A DNA stretch of 64,000 nt. Source: Lachnospiraceae bacterium (GTDB lineage: Bacteria; Bacillota; Clostridia; Lachnospirales; Lachnospiraceae). The translations under genes were made by a program, and so were the position numbers. The notes below the pieces were generated by a model that saw only the letters and a list, made by a program, of their open reading frames with translations, had not been told where the DNA came from and did no database searches. Of this stretch, positions 10,857 through 20,744 are shown piece after piece. Each line of letters begins with the position of its first letter. The first letter of the stretch is position 1. Where the stretch lies: assembly GCA_029338675.1 (NCBI GenBank), contig JAQYAV010000103.1, positions 56,768 to 120,767 of the forward strand, given 5' to 3'.

Positions 10857-13043
10857 ATGGGAGCAGTAAAGTACCCGGAACCATTGGTTTTTGGATTAGA
10901 TATAGGTACAAGAAGTATTGTTGGTACCGTTGGATATAAAGATAAAGAAAAATTTAATGTAATTGCCATGGCTGTAAAATATCATGAATCAAGGGCTATG
11001 ATAGATGGTCAAATTCATGATATTGCAAAGGTAAGTGAGGCTATTGTAGAAGTAAAACGTTCTTTGGAAGAACAATTAAATGGCTACAAATTAAAGGATG
11101 TTTGTATTGCAGCCGCTGGTCGTGTATTAAAAACAGCTATAGGACATGGTGAATATGTTTTTTCGGAAAATACTTCAATTAATCAGGAATATATTCATTC
11201 AATTGAGTTAATAGGTGTAGAAAAAGCACATAATATGATACTTGAGGAAGCACATGATAAGGATGATTTAGAAAAGTATTATTGTGTAGGATATACAGTT
11301 GTAAAATATTACTTAAATGATTATGAAATTCTTAAACTTGAAGGACATAAGGGAACAAAGATTAGCGCAGATGTTCTTGCTACATTTCTTCCAGAAGAAG
11401 TAGTTAATAGCTTATATACTGCAGTTGAGCATGCTGGATTAAATGTATGTAATTTGACACTTGAGCCAATTGCTGCTATAGATGTTGCAATTCCTGAGAA
11501 TTATAGATTACTTAACATTGCACTTATTGATGTTGGTGCTGGTACATCCGATATATGTATAACAAAGGATGGAAGTATTATTGGATATGGTATGATTTCC
11601 TCTGCTGGAGATGAAATGACAGAAGCTTTAATTAAGAAGTATTTAATTGATTTTGATACAGCTGAGAAGCTTAAGTCTGCTTCACCTAAGAAAAAATCAA
11701 TTTCTTATAAAGATATAATGGGGATAACACACAAAATCACTCCGGCTGAGATAAATGAAACCCTTGAAACAGTTAAAGAAGAAATAACTAAAAAGATTTC
11801 TGACAAGATAATAGAACTAAATGGTGGAACACCTGTTTCGGCAGTATTTGTTGTTGGAGGCGGTGGTAAAATCACCGGATTTACAGATTTGCTTGCAGAC
11901 GCTTTGGAGCTTCCACATGAAAGAGTTGCGTTACGTGGTGAAGAAGTTATGAATGATATTAACTTTCTCCTTGAAGACTTCAAAAAAGACTCACTATATG
12001 TAACACCAGTTGGTATATGTTTGAATTTCTATGATCAGAAAAATAATTTTATTTTTGTAACTGTTAATGAAGATAGAATTAAGCTTTATAACAATGATAG
12101 ATTAACTATATTTGATGCTGCGGCACAGTATGGTCTTCCTAATGAAGCAATATTTCCTAAACGTGGTGATGATATTACCTTTACTATTAATGGCAAAAAG
12201 AGAATTGTTCGCGGATATGATGGAGAAGCGGCATTAATCAAACAAAACGGAAGAGTTGTTGGCTTAAATGAAGCAATACAGGCTAATGATATTATTACAA
12301 TAAAAGAATCAACAAAAGGAAAATCTGCCAGTGTATTATTATCATCCTTACCAGAATATTCAGGAACAATAGGCATAAATGTTAATGGAAATACAATAAC
12401 ATGTCCTAAATTTGCAGAGGTAAATAATGAACCTCAGCTTGCTTCCTACGAAATAAAAGATAATGATGATGTAATAATGCAAAATTATTATACATTAGAG
12501 CAATTGCTAGTTTTTCTTGATTATAGACCAGAAGGGAAAATATACATCAATAATAAAGAAGCTACATCTGAAGATAAAATTTACGAAAACTTTATTGTTA
12601 CATGGAATGATCAACTTACATACGAAGACTTAATCGAAGAATCGAAGGATGTTTTACAAAATAATCATAATAAAATAAATTCTTCTGAAACAAAGAATAA
12701 AAATATTTTGTCTGATACAAATAATAAGAATTCATTAAATGATACAATAAACAAAGATGATATTACAGATATTAAGTCAAATGATAGTAATTATGAAATA
12801 CAAAATACAATTCAAGATATACAACAACCAAAGCAGATAAAAAGTATTAAAATTAAAGTGAATCATACAGATACTATATTGACTGGTAAAGCAGATTATA
12901 CATTTGTTGATATCTTTGATTTCTACCCCTTTGATCTTTCTACATTAGGTGGAGATAAGTTGATTACTAGGATAAATGGTAAAGATGCTGAATATATTGA
13001 TCCGATTTTTGACGGATGCTATGTGGATTTATTTTGGGAATAA
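10857..13043 (+). CDS. FtsA-like actin-fold ATPase with long C-terminal extension
   Basis: FGLDIGTRSIVGTVGY, IDVGAGTSDICI, VVGGGGKI; about 350 aa C-terminal extension with beta-grasp-like segments and an Asn/Lys-rich linker. Confidence 0.8.
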   Translation: MGAVKYPEPLVFGLDIGTRSIVGTVGYKDKEKFNVIAMAVKYHESRAMIDGQIHDIAKVSEAIVEVKRSLEEQLNGYKLKDVCIAAAGRVLKTAIGHGEYVFSENTSINQEYIHSIELIGVEKAHNMILEEAHDKDDLEKYYCVGYTVVKYYLNDYEILKLEGHKGTKISADVLATFLPEEVVNSLYTAVEHAGLNVCNLTLEPIAAIDVAIPENYRLLNIALIDVGAGTSDICITKDGSIIGYGMISSAGDEMTEALIKKYLIDFDTAEKLKSASPKKKSISYKDIMGITHKITPAEINETLETVKEEITKKISDKIIELNGGTPVSAVFVVGGGGKITGFTDLLADALELPHERVALRGEEVMNDINFLLEDFKKDSLYVTPVGICLNFYDQKNNFIFVTVNEDRIKLYNNDRLTIFDAAAQYGLPNEAIFPKRGDDITFTINGKKRIVRGYDGEAALIKQNGRVVGLNEAIQANDIITIKESTKGKSASVLLSSLPEYSGTIGINVNGNTITCPKFAEVNNEPQLASYEIKDNDDVIMQNYYTLEQLLVFLDYRPEGKIYINNKEATSEDKIYENFIVTWNDQLTYEDLIEESKDVLQNNHNKINSSETKNKNILSDTNNKNSLNDTINKDDITDIKSNDSNYEIQNTIQDIQQPKQIKSIKIKVNHTDTILTGKADYTFVDIFDFYPFDLSTLGGDKLITRINGKDAEYIDPIFDGCYVDLFWE

Positions 13044-13083
13044 AATTGTATTAAATAAAAGACAATTTTTAGTAAACTATCTG

Positions 13084-13112
13084 TTGTATACAATATGATT
13101 TTGTTTTATACT
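13084..13112 (+). promoter_or_regulatory. Putative sigma-A promoter for pta
   Basis: TTGTAT-17 nt-TATACT; -35 lies within palindrome TTGTATACAA. Confidence 0.5.
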
Positions 13113-13147
13113 TATACATATACGACGTTCGAAAAGGTGGTAGAATT

Positions 13148-14146
13148 GTGAGTTTTATTGAAAAAATTAAACAAAGAGCAAAATCTAACAAAAAGACAAT
13201 CGTTTTACCTGAAACAGCAGACATGCGTACTCTTAATGCTGCACATAAGATATTATCAGAGAATATTGCAGATATTATTTTAGTAGGCGACAAGGATACA
13301 ATAATAAAAAAGGCTGAGGGTCTTGATTTATCCAAGGCAAAATTTGTTGATCCACACAATTGTGATAGATTCAATGATTATGTTTCCGTATTAATTGAAG
13401 CTAGAAAAAGTAAAGGAATTACTGCTGAAGAAGCAAAAGAACTTTTACTTAATAATGTATTGTATTTTGGTTGTGTAATGGTTAAAGCAGGAGATGCTGA
13501 TGGAATGGTTGCAGGAGCAGTTAATTCTTCGGCTAATGTATTAAGAGCAGCTCTTCAGGTATTAAAGACCGCTCCAAATACTAAATTGGTTTCTGCATTT
13601 TTCTTAGTTGTTGTTCCTAATTGTGATATGGGTGCAAATGGAACATTTGTATTCTCAGATGCAGGACTTAATCAGAGCCCTAATTCAGATGAATTAGCAG
13701 CAATTGCTGAAAGCTCTGCAAAATCTTTTGAATTATTAGTTGAAGAAGAACCAATTGTTGCGATGCTATCCCATTCAACAAAGGGAAGTGCAAAACATCC
13801 AGAAGTTGACAAGGTTATTGAAGCAACTAAGATTGTTAATATGGAATGTCCAGGGTTAAAATGTGATGGAGAATTACAGTCAGATGCGGCAATTGTTCCA
13901 GAGGTTGCAGCATCAAAGGCGCCTAATAGTACAGTTGCAGGACATGCTAATGTATTAGTATTCCCAGATTTAGATGCTGGTAACATTGGATATAAGCTTG
14001 TTCAAAGACTTGCTAAAGCAGATGCTTATGGTCCAATTACACAGGGAATCTCTAAACCTGTTAATGATTTATCAAGAGGATGTTCATCTGATGATATTGT
14101 AGGTGTTGTTGCAATAACAGCAGTACAAGCTCAAGCATTAGACTAG
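13148..14146 (+). CDS. pta: Phosphate acetyltransferase
   Basis: [52 protein letters not shown]; adjacent to ackA. GTG start. Confidence 0.95.
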   Translation: MSFIEKIKQRAKSNKKTIVLPETADMRTLNAAHKILSENIADIILVGDKDTIIKKAEGLDLSKAKFVDPHNCDRFNDYVSVLIEARKSKGITAEEAKELLLNNVLYFGCVMVKAGDADGMVAGAVNSSANVLRAALQVLKTAPNTKLVSAFFLVVVPNCDMGANGTFVFSDAGLNQSPNSDELAAIAESSAKSFELLVEEEPIVAMLSHSTKGSAKHPEVDKVIEATKIVNMECPGLKCDGELQSDAAIVPEVAASKAPNSTVAGHANVLVFPDLDAGNIGYKLVQRLAKADAYGPITQGISKPVNDLSRGCSSDDIVGVVAITAVQAQALD

Positions 14147-14160
14147 ACATATAGATTATA

Positions 14161-14185
14161 AAAAGCCATTAATTTGGCTTTTTTT
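14161..14185 (+). terminator. Terminator-like hairpin between pta and ackA
   Basis: AAAAGCCA-TTAATT-TGGCTTTT followed by T run. Confidence 0.65.
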
Positions 14186-14213
14186 ACGTGATTTTTATAA
14201 GAAGGAGACAAAA

Positions 14214-15404
14214 ATGAAAGTTTTAGTAATTAATTGTGGTAGTTCATCACTTAAGTATCAGTTAATTGATTCAGAAAGTGAGAAGGTATTAGCAAAGGGA
14301 ATTTGCGAAAGAATCAAACTTGATGGAGTTTTAACTCATCAGATTCCAGGTAAAGATAAGATAAAGATTGAAGCTCCTATGCCAGATCATAGCGCTGCTG
14401 TTAAGATAGTATTAGACACATTAATTGATAAGGATATGGGTGCTATTACATCACTTGAAGAAATTAATGCTGTAGGTCACAGAGTTGTACATGGTGGTGA
14501 AAAATTCTCAAGTGCGGCTTTAGTAGATGAGAATGTTATTAAAGAAATTGAGGCATGTAATGATTTAGCACCACTTCATAATCCTGCAAACTTAATTGGT
14601 ATTAGAGCATGTCAGAATTTAATGCCTAATGTTCCTCAGGTTACTGTTTTTGATACAGCTTTTCATCAAACAATGCCAAAGCATGCGTATATTTATGGTA
14701 TTCCTTATGAGTATTATGAAAAATATAAGATTAGAAGATATGGTTTCCATGGTACAAGTCATAGTTTTGTATCAAAGAGAACAGCTGAAATTATTGGTAA
14801 AAAATTAGAAGATAGTAAGATAATTGTATGTCATCTTGGTGGTGGTGCAAGTATTTGCGCTGTTGAAGGTGGAAAATCAATTGATACTACAATGGGTCTT
14901 ACTCCATTAGAGGGTATCACAATGGGTACAAGAAGTGGTAATATTGATCCAGCGATTATTGAATTCATTGCAAATAAAGAAAATAAATCAATCGTTGAGA
15001 TTTTAGAGATACTCAACAAAAAGTCTGGTGTTTATGGTATTTCAGGTAAATCAAGTGACTTCCGTGATATTAATGATGGAATTGATCAGGGCGATGAGCG
15101 TTGCAAGATTGCAATGGATGTATTCTGTTATCAGGCAGCTAAATTCATCGCTGGTTATGTTGCAGCAATGAATGGTGTTGATGCAATTGCCTTTACAGCA
15201 GGTGTTGGAGAAAATGATCATTTAGTAAGAACTCTTACTTGTGAAAGATTAAAATTCCTTGGTATTGAAATTGATGAAGAAGCAAATAAAGCTCGCGGTG
15301 AGGAAATCAGAATTTCAACTGATAACTCAAAAGTACCTGTTTATATTGTTCCAACTAATGAGGAACTCGCTATTGCAAGAGAAACAGTTGCATTAGTAAA
15401 ATAA
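14214..15404 (+). CDS. ackA: Acetate kinase
   Basis: [41 protein letters not shown]. Confidence 0.97.
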   Translation: MKVLVINCGSSSLKYQLIDSESEKVLAKGICERIKLDGVLTHQIPGKDKIKIEAPMPDHSAAVKIVLDTLIDKDMGAITSLEEINAVGHRVVHGGEKFSSAALVDENVIKEIEACNDLAPLHNPANLIGIRACQNLMPNVPQVTVFDTAFHQTMPKHAYIYGIPYEYYEKYKIRRYGFHGTSHSFVSKRTAEIIGKKLEDSKIIVCHLGGGASICAVEGGKSIDTTMGLTPLEGITMGTRSGNIDPAIIEFIANKENKSIVEILEILNKKSGVYGISGKSSDFRDINDGIDQGDERCKIAMDVFCYQAAKFIAGYVAAMNGVDAIAFTAGVGENDHLVRTLTCERLKFLGIEIDEEANKARGEEIRISTDNSKVPVYIVPTNEELAIARETVALVK

Positions 15405-15485
15405 AAAATTATTTGCAATTTTGTCATTTTAATCACATTTTTATAAAAAAGCAACAAAATTTTTCAAAAAAATATGATAATAGTG

Positions 15486-15514
15486 TTGACAAGTTATGAT
15501 ATAACTTATATAAT
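15486..15514 (+). promoter_or_regulatory. Consensus sigma-A promoter of rpmF
   Basis: TTGACA (15486-15491), 17 nt, TATAAT (15509-15514); spacer contains inverted repeat AAGTTAT-GAT-ATAACTT. Confidence 0.8.
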
Positions 15515-15547
15515 TGCAGAAGTGTGATTTTTAAGGAGGTGTACCAA

Positions 15548-15727
15548 ATGTCAATTTGTCCAAAGAATAAAAGCTCAAAAGCAAGAAGAGACAAGCGTAG
15601 AGCAAATTGGAAGATGAGTGTTCCTGGATTAGTTAAGTGTAGCAAATGCGGCGAGCTTATGATGCCTCATAGAGTTTGTAAGGCTTGTGGATCATATAAC
15701 AAAAAGGAAATCGTTAAAGCTGACTAA
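15548..15727 (+). CDS. rpmF: 50S ribosomal protein L32 (zinc-ribbon type)
   Basis: MSICPKNKSSKARRDKRRANWKM...CSKCGELMMPHRVCKACG; start moved to ATG 15548 after AAGGAGGTG. Confidence 0.95.
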   Translation: MSICPKNKSSKARRDKRRANWKMSVPGLVKCSKCGELMMPHRVCKACGSYNKKEIVKAD

Positions 15728-15740
15728 TCAGTTTAGTATA

Positions 15741-15779
15741 AAAATGAACCGTACCGATAGGTATGGTTCATTTTTTTTG
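15741..15779 (+). terminator. Rho-independent terminator after rpmF
   Basis: AAAATGAACCGTACC-gata-GGTATGGTTCATTTTTTTT. Confidence 0.92.
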
Positions 15780-15869
15780 TATTGAAAGGATTAAAAATAA
15801 TTTTGTAGTATGCATATTCTTATTTTATACAACGTAATATGTTACAAGAACATATATCTAATTTTTAAT

Positions 15870-16070
15870 ATGTATAAAATTGTAATATATGATAAAAGTA
15901 AAATATATGTAGATAATTATAAGTGTATTGATACGTTTTCATCAAATGAAATAGTAATACAATTTTCTAAAGAAAAATTATCACTTGTAGGATTAAATTT
16001 TTCTGTCAAATACATTACAAATAATAGCCTAATAGTTATAGGTGAAATTAAATCTATATTATGGAACTAA
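15870..16070 (+). CDS. yqfC: Sporulation protein YqfC/YabP family
   Basis: YDKSKIYVDNYKCIDTFSSNEIVIQF...ITNNSLIVIGEIKSILW; directly upstream of yqfD-phoH-ybeY. Start at Met21 of the listed ORF is an estimate. Confidence 0.75.
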   Translation: MYKIVIYDKSKIYVDNYKCIDTFSSNEIVIQFSKEKLSLVGLNFSVKYITNNSLIVIGEIKSILWN

Positions 16071-16097
16071 TTACAATAATCAAACAAGGAGAATAAA

Positions 16098-17312
16098 GTG
16101 CTAAAACAATTTGTAATGTGGTTATTTGGTTACAACAAAATAATAGTATGCAAAAGTGCAAATAGATTAATAAGCCTTTTGGCAAAAAATAATGTTAATA
16201 TATGGAAACTAGAAAATAATAAAGACGCCATTACATTTTATATCTTAAAGAAAGATATGAAAGTGTTAGATTTATATTGTAATAAAACATTAACAACATA
16301 TAAAATTGCATCTTCAAAGGGTTTATATATTATATTTAACAGGTTAAAGAAGAAGCTTCCCTTTTTGATTGGTTTATTGGTTTTTATTTCATTATCAATC
16401 TACACAAATTCTTACATATGGTACATAGATATAAAAGGAACTAATGTGTATACAAAGGAACAATTGCTAACAGAAATAAAAAAAAGCTATGTGCCAATTG
16501 GAACAAAAAAGCGAAATATTGATTGTAATACTTTAGAGAATAATCTTCGTATAAAATATGATAAAATTGCATGGATAAGCTGCAATATATCAGGTACTTG
16601 TTTAACAATTAACTTAAATGAAACTCTTAATAATGATATTATTTATGATGAAAAAACTCCTTCTAATATTATTTCAAATAAAGATTGTATAATAGAAAAT
16701 ATAGTTGCAACCACTGGAAAAGTTTGTTGCAAGAAGGGGCAGGAGGTAAAAAAAGGTGATATTCTTATCTCTGGAGCAGTTAATATATGTAATGAATATG
16801 ACGAGCTTATTGAAACAAATTATGTAAGTGCTAAGGGGATAATATATGGAATAAGTAAATATAATTATTATGATTCCTTTGACATGACTTATTTAACTAA
16901 GGAAATGTCAACAAAAAATAAATCTAAAAAGGTAAAAAATAAATATTACTTAAAGATTGGAAACAAATATATATTATTTAAGCCTGATAAAATACATAGT
17001 GGTAATACAACTGTAAAAACATTAAAAATAGGAAAAACATACTATTTGCCAATAAATATATATAGAGAAGATAATACAAAATATGATTATATCGAAAACG
17101 TATATACTAAAGAAAAAGCATTAGAAAAAGCAAATAAAAAATTACAATTATATATTAATTCGTTAAGAAAAAAAGATGTGGAAATACTACAAAATAATGT
17201 TAAAATATACTTTGAAAGTGGAAAATGTGTAGCAAAAGGAACAATTAAAGTAAAAGAACTAATTGGTATTCCGTCAAAGCTTGAAATAATTGAAGAACAA
17301 GGAGAAGAATAG
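16098..17312 (+). CDS. yqfD: Sporulation protein YqfD
   Basis: 404 aa, single TM, IKGTNVYTKEQLLTEI, KKGDILISGAV; between yqfC and phoH; GTG start after aaggag. Confidence 0.85.
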   Translation: MLKQFVMWLFGYNKIIVCKSANRLISLLAKNNVNIWKLENNKDAITFYILKKDMKVLDLYCNKTLTTYKIASSKGLYIIFNRLKKKLPFLIGLLVFISLSIYTNSYIWYIDIKGTNVYTKEQLLTEIKKSYVPIGTKKRNIDCNTLENNLRIKYDKIAWISCNISGTCLTINLNETLNNDIIYDEKTPSNIISNKDCIIENIVATTGKVCCKKGQEVKKGDILISGAVNICNEYDELIETNYVSAKGIIYGISKYNYYDSFDMTYLTKEMSTKNKSKKVKNKYYLKIGNKYILFKPDKIHSGNTTVKTLKIGKTYYLPINIYREDNTKYDYIENVYTKEKALEKANKKLQLYINSLRKKDVEILQNNVKIYFESGKCVAKGTIKVKELIGIPSKLEIIEEQGEE

Positions 17313-18329
17313 ATGGGAACATATTTTGAAAATATTACTGTACCTTCAGATCACATTCAAAATGTTTTTGGGCAATATGATAAAAATATAAATAACATCG
17401 GAAAAGCATATCATGTTGCATTTGTACTAAGAAATGATACCCTTAAGGTTATGGGGGAAGAAAGTGCAGTAAAGCGTGCATGTTCAGTTGTGAATCAGAT
17501 TATTAAACTGTCAGAGAATGGAACTGATATAACTGATCAAAATGTAAATTATGCTATTTCTATGGCTAAAAAAGGGACAGAAGAAGTTGTTAGTGAGTTA
17601 GACAATGACAAAAATATGATATGTCACACTGTTAATGGTAAACCAGTAAAAGCAAAAACTTTAGGACAAAAGAAATATATAGATGCAATTGACAATAATA
17701 TGATTGTTTTTGGGATTGGTCCTGCTGGTACAGGAAAAACATATCTTGCAATGGCTAAAGCAATTACAGCATTTAAGAATAATGAAGTAAATAGAATTAT
17801 TTTAACAAGACCTGCTATTGAAGCAGGTGAAAAACTTGGATTTTTGCCAGGTGATTTACAGAGTAAGGTTGATCCATATTTAAGACCATTATACGATGCG
17901 TTATATGAAATAATGGGAGCAGAAGCTTTTTTAAAGAATATGGAAAAAGGTTTAATTGAGGTTGCTCCACTTGCTTATATGAGAGGTAGAACGCTAGATA
18001 ACGCATATATAGTTTTGGATGAAGCTCAAAATACTACACCTGCACAGATGAAAATGTTTCTTACTCGTATAGGTTTTGGCTCAAAAGCAATAATAACAGG
18101 AGATTTGTCACAAAAGGATTTACCAAAGGATGCACAATCAGGACTTGAAGTTGCTGTAAAGGTTCTTAATAAAATAGAGGATATTTCTATTGTTAATTTT
18201 ACAAGTGAAGATGTTGTTAGACATCCATTAGTACAAAAAATTGTTAATGCCTATGAGGCGTATGAAAGTAGACAATCAAAACCTAAAAAACAACATTATA
18301 CTTCTAAAGAAAAACAAAATAATAAATAA
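17313..18329 (+). CDS. phoH: PhoH family ATPase
   Basis: FGIGPAGTGKTYLAMA, RPAIEAGEKLGFLPGDLQ, YIVLDEAQNTTPAQMKMFLTR. Confidence 0.95.
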   Translation: MGTYFENITVPSDHIQNVFGQYDKNINNIGKAYHVAFVLRNDTLKVMGEESAVKRACSVVNQIIKLSENGTDITDQNVNYAISMAKKGTEEVVSELDNDKNMICHTVNGKPVKAKTLGQKKYIDAIDNNMIVFGIGPAGTGKTYLAMAKAITAFKNNEVNRIILTRPAIEAGEKLGFLPGDLQSKVDPYLRPLYDALYEIMGAEAFLKNMEKGLIEVAPLAYMRGRTLDNAYIVLDEAQNTTPAQMKMFLTRIGFGSKAIITGDLSQKDLPKDAQSGLEVAVKVLNKIEDISIVNFTSEDVVRHPLVQKIVNAYEAYESRQSKPKKQHYTSKEKQNNK

Positions 18330-18421
18330 TTTATATATTGAAAAATGTAATTTGTACTAGACTTGAATAGTAAGACTATATGTTGTATAATACTAAAGTT
18401 ATAAAAAGTAGGAGAAAAAAT

Positions 18422-18931
18422 ATGGTATATTTTGAGAATGAAGTTGGTGAAAGACTTCCAGAAAGATACATTGAAATTGCTTTGGATGTAATTGAAGCAT
18501 CTCTTTTATATGTTAAATGTGAATATGAATGTGAGATAAATGTTTTATTTACAGATAATGAAGGAATTAAGGCTATTAATAAAGAATACAGAGCAATTGA
18601 TGCTCCTACAGATGTTTTGTCATTTCCTTTACTTTCTTTTGAAACTCCTGGTGATTTTAGTTTTGTAGAAGATAATTCTATAGATAATTTTAATCATGAT
18701 ACAGGTGAGCTTATGCTTGGCGACATTATTATTAATATTGATAGAGTTTTTGAACAAGCAAAACAATATGGACATACAAGAAGAAGAGAAGTAGCATTTT
18801 TAATTGCACATAGTATGTTACATCTGTCTGGATATGATCATATTGATGATGAAGAACGTAAGGATATGGAAAAAAGACAAGACGAAATACTTAACATGAA
18901 AGGATACACACGAGACAATGAAGAAGAGTAA
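18422..18931 (+). CDS. ybeY: Endoribonuclease YbeY
   Basis: TDVLSFPLL, LGDIIINIDR, AHSMLHLSGYDHIDDEER; start moved to ATG 18422 after AGGAG. Confidence 0.93.
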   Translation: MVYFENEVGERLPERYIEIALDVIEASLLYVKCEYECEINVLFTDNEGIKAINKEYRAIDAPTDVLSFPLLSFETPGDFSFVEDNSIDNFNHDTGELMLGDIIINIDRVFEQAKQYGHTRRREVAFLIAHSMLHLSGYDHIDDEERKDMEKRQDEILNMKGYTRDNEEE

Positions 18932-19991
18932 ACTATTATTAGCCTTGACTGGCGCATTAATTATTTCATCTGTAGCTACAGGCTGTGGAAATAAAAAGGA
19001 AGCTCCAACAACTGAAACAGTTTTACAAGTAGCTGATGATGCTACAATGACTGACGTTCCAGAAATGCAAGAACCTAAAAAGGAAGGTTTCATTTTAAGT
19101 CCATATACAGGTGAGTGGATTGAGGAATCATTTAAGGATAAAAGACCTTTATGTATAATGATTAATAATATAATTGATGCAATGCCACAGTCAGGTATTT
19201 CTCAGGCTGATTTAACATATGAAATGCTTGTTGAAGGTGGAATTACAAGATACCTTTGTGTATTTCAGGATTACTCAAAATTACAGAAGCTTGGTCCTGT
19301 AAGAAGTGCTCGTCCATACTACGTTAAGATGGCAAATATGTTAGATGGATATTATGCTCATATTGGTTGGAACTCATTTGCAGAAGAACAGATTAATTTA
19401 CTTGGTGTAAATAATCTTAATGGTCTTACTGGCGTATATGATGTAATGTTTTATAGAGATGATTCACGTTATGCACCTCATAATGTATATACTGATGCTG
19501 ACAGGATTAAAGCTGGTATTGAGTATGAAGGTTATAGAACTGAAAGAGATTCAAGATTCAAGAAGATGTTTGCTTTCAATTACGAAGAGAAAGAGCTTGG
19601 AACTGGTAAGGCGGCTAGTAAAGTAACAACAGCATTTGGAGATTATGCACCATGGTTCGAATACAATAGTGAAGACAAGATGTATTATAGATTCCAGTAT
19701 GGAGATAAGCAGATTGATGACCAGACTGGGGAACAATTGAAGTATAAGAACATAATCGTTATGTTTGTACAATATGAGGATATACATGAAGGCTTATTAG
19801 ACATAGACTTTACAACAGGTGGTAAAGCATACTATGTATGTGACGGAGAATATAAGCCAATTGAATGGATAAGTAAAGATTCTTCTGTTATGTTTGTTGA
19901 TGAAGACGGTAAACAGGTAAAAATGAATCCTGGTAACTCATTTATTACTGTATTTCCACAGGAAAAATATGATAATGTAACATTTGAGTAA
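18918..19991 (+). CDS. DUF3048 (YerB-like) lipoprotein
   Basis: Lipobox TGC after signal peptide; RPLCIMINNIIDAMPQSGISQADLTYEMLVEGGITRYLCVFQDY, GPVRSARPYYVK; overlaps ybeY by 14 bp. Confidence 0.85.
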   Translation: MKKSKLLLALTGALIISSVATGCGNKKEAPTTETVLQVADDATMTDVPEMQEPKKEGFILSPYTGEWIEESFKDKRPLCIMINNIIDAMPQSGISQADLTYEMLVEGGITRYLCVFQDYSKLQKLGPVRSARPYYVKMANMLDGYYAHIGWNSFAEEQINLLGVNNLNGLTGVYDVMFYRDDSRYAPHNVYTDADRIKAGIEYEGYRTERDSRFKKMFAFNYEEKELGTGKAASKVTTAFGDYAPWFEYNSEDKMYYRFQYGDKQIDDQTGEQLKYKNIIVMFVQYEDIHEGLLDIDFTTGGKAYYVCDGEYKPIEWISKDSSVMFVDEDGKQVKMNPGNSFITVFPQEKYDNVTFE

Positions 19992-20058
19992 TTAATTCGA
20001 TTTATTTACGAATAAAATATATGAAGTTTGGAAATAATTTCTTCAAGGAGTAAAAACC

Positions 20059-20688
20059 ATGAAGAAATTATTTTTATATCTAGCCATTATATATATAATA
20101 TTTATTATTCCATATACTTGCATTAATGCTATATTTAGTAATATACTATCCAATAAAAATAGTGAATTAATATCGATGGATTGTTTAGGTAATAATACTA
20201 GCAAAAATATTAATACATTAAATAAGATAAGTAATACTTTAGAAAAAAATACAATTGAAGGAAAAAATATTATTCAAGAAAATAATTCTAATTTAGAAAA
20301 TAATAGTATTAAAGAAAGTAATATTAAAGACAACGATATTATTAATAATAATATTAAAGATAATAATATTAAAGATAACAATAGTATTAAAGATAACAAT
20401 AGTATTAAAAGAAGTAATACAACTAATAATGATAATAAGCCATGTAATAATGATTTGCCTGTGACATCATATTACAGCGATAACAAAAAACACAAATATA
20501 TTGTTACTGAAGAAAATGGATTAGTTATTGTTTATTTTGATAATAAATTCAACGTATTTGAATATACAGATATAAGTATGGAAGAATTAAAACATCATAA
20601 TCTCACGCAGTACAATAAAATAATAAACAAAGTAATTTTTCATAATAAAGAAGATATATATAGATATTTACAATCGATTTCAAGCTAA
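20059..20688 (+). CDS. Membrane-anchored/secreted Asn-rich protein with BofC C-terminal-like domain
   Basis: N-terminal TM/signal; Asn-rich repeats (NSIKDNNSIK); C-term KYIVTEENGLVIVYFDNKFNVFEYTDISMEEL...EDIYRYLQSIS resembles BofC C-terminal domains of Clostridia. Confidence 0.55.
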   Translation: MKKLFLYLAIIYIIFIIPYTCINAIFSNILSNKNSELISMDCLGNNTSKNINTLNKISNTLEKNTIEGKNIIQENNSNLENNSIKESNIKDNDIINNNIKDNNIKDNNSIKDNNSIKRSNTTNNDNKPCNNDLPVTSYYSDNKKHKYIVTEENGLVIVYFDNKFNVFEYTDISMEELKHHNLTQYNKIINKVIFHNKEDIYRYLQSISS

Positions 20689-20744
20689 AATAAAAAGCCT
20701 CATTTATAGGGGCTTTACATAATACAGGGATGTAAGGAGATAGT

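Noticed and set aside
20693-20716. AAAGCC...GGCTTT hairpin after the BofC-like gene
   Set aside because: Short stem and no proper T run; too weak to call a terminator.
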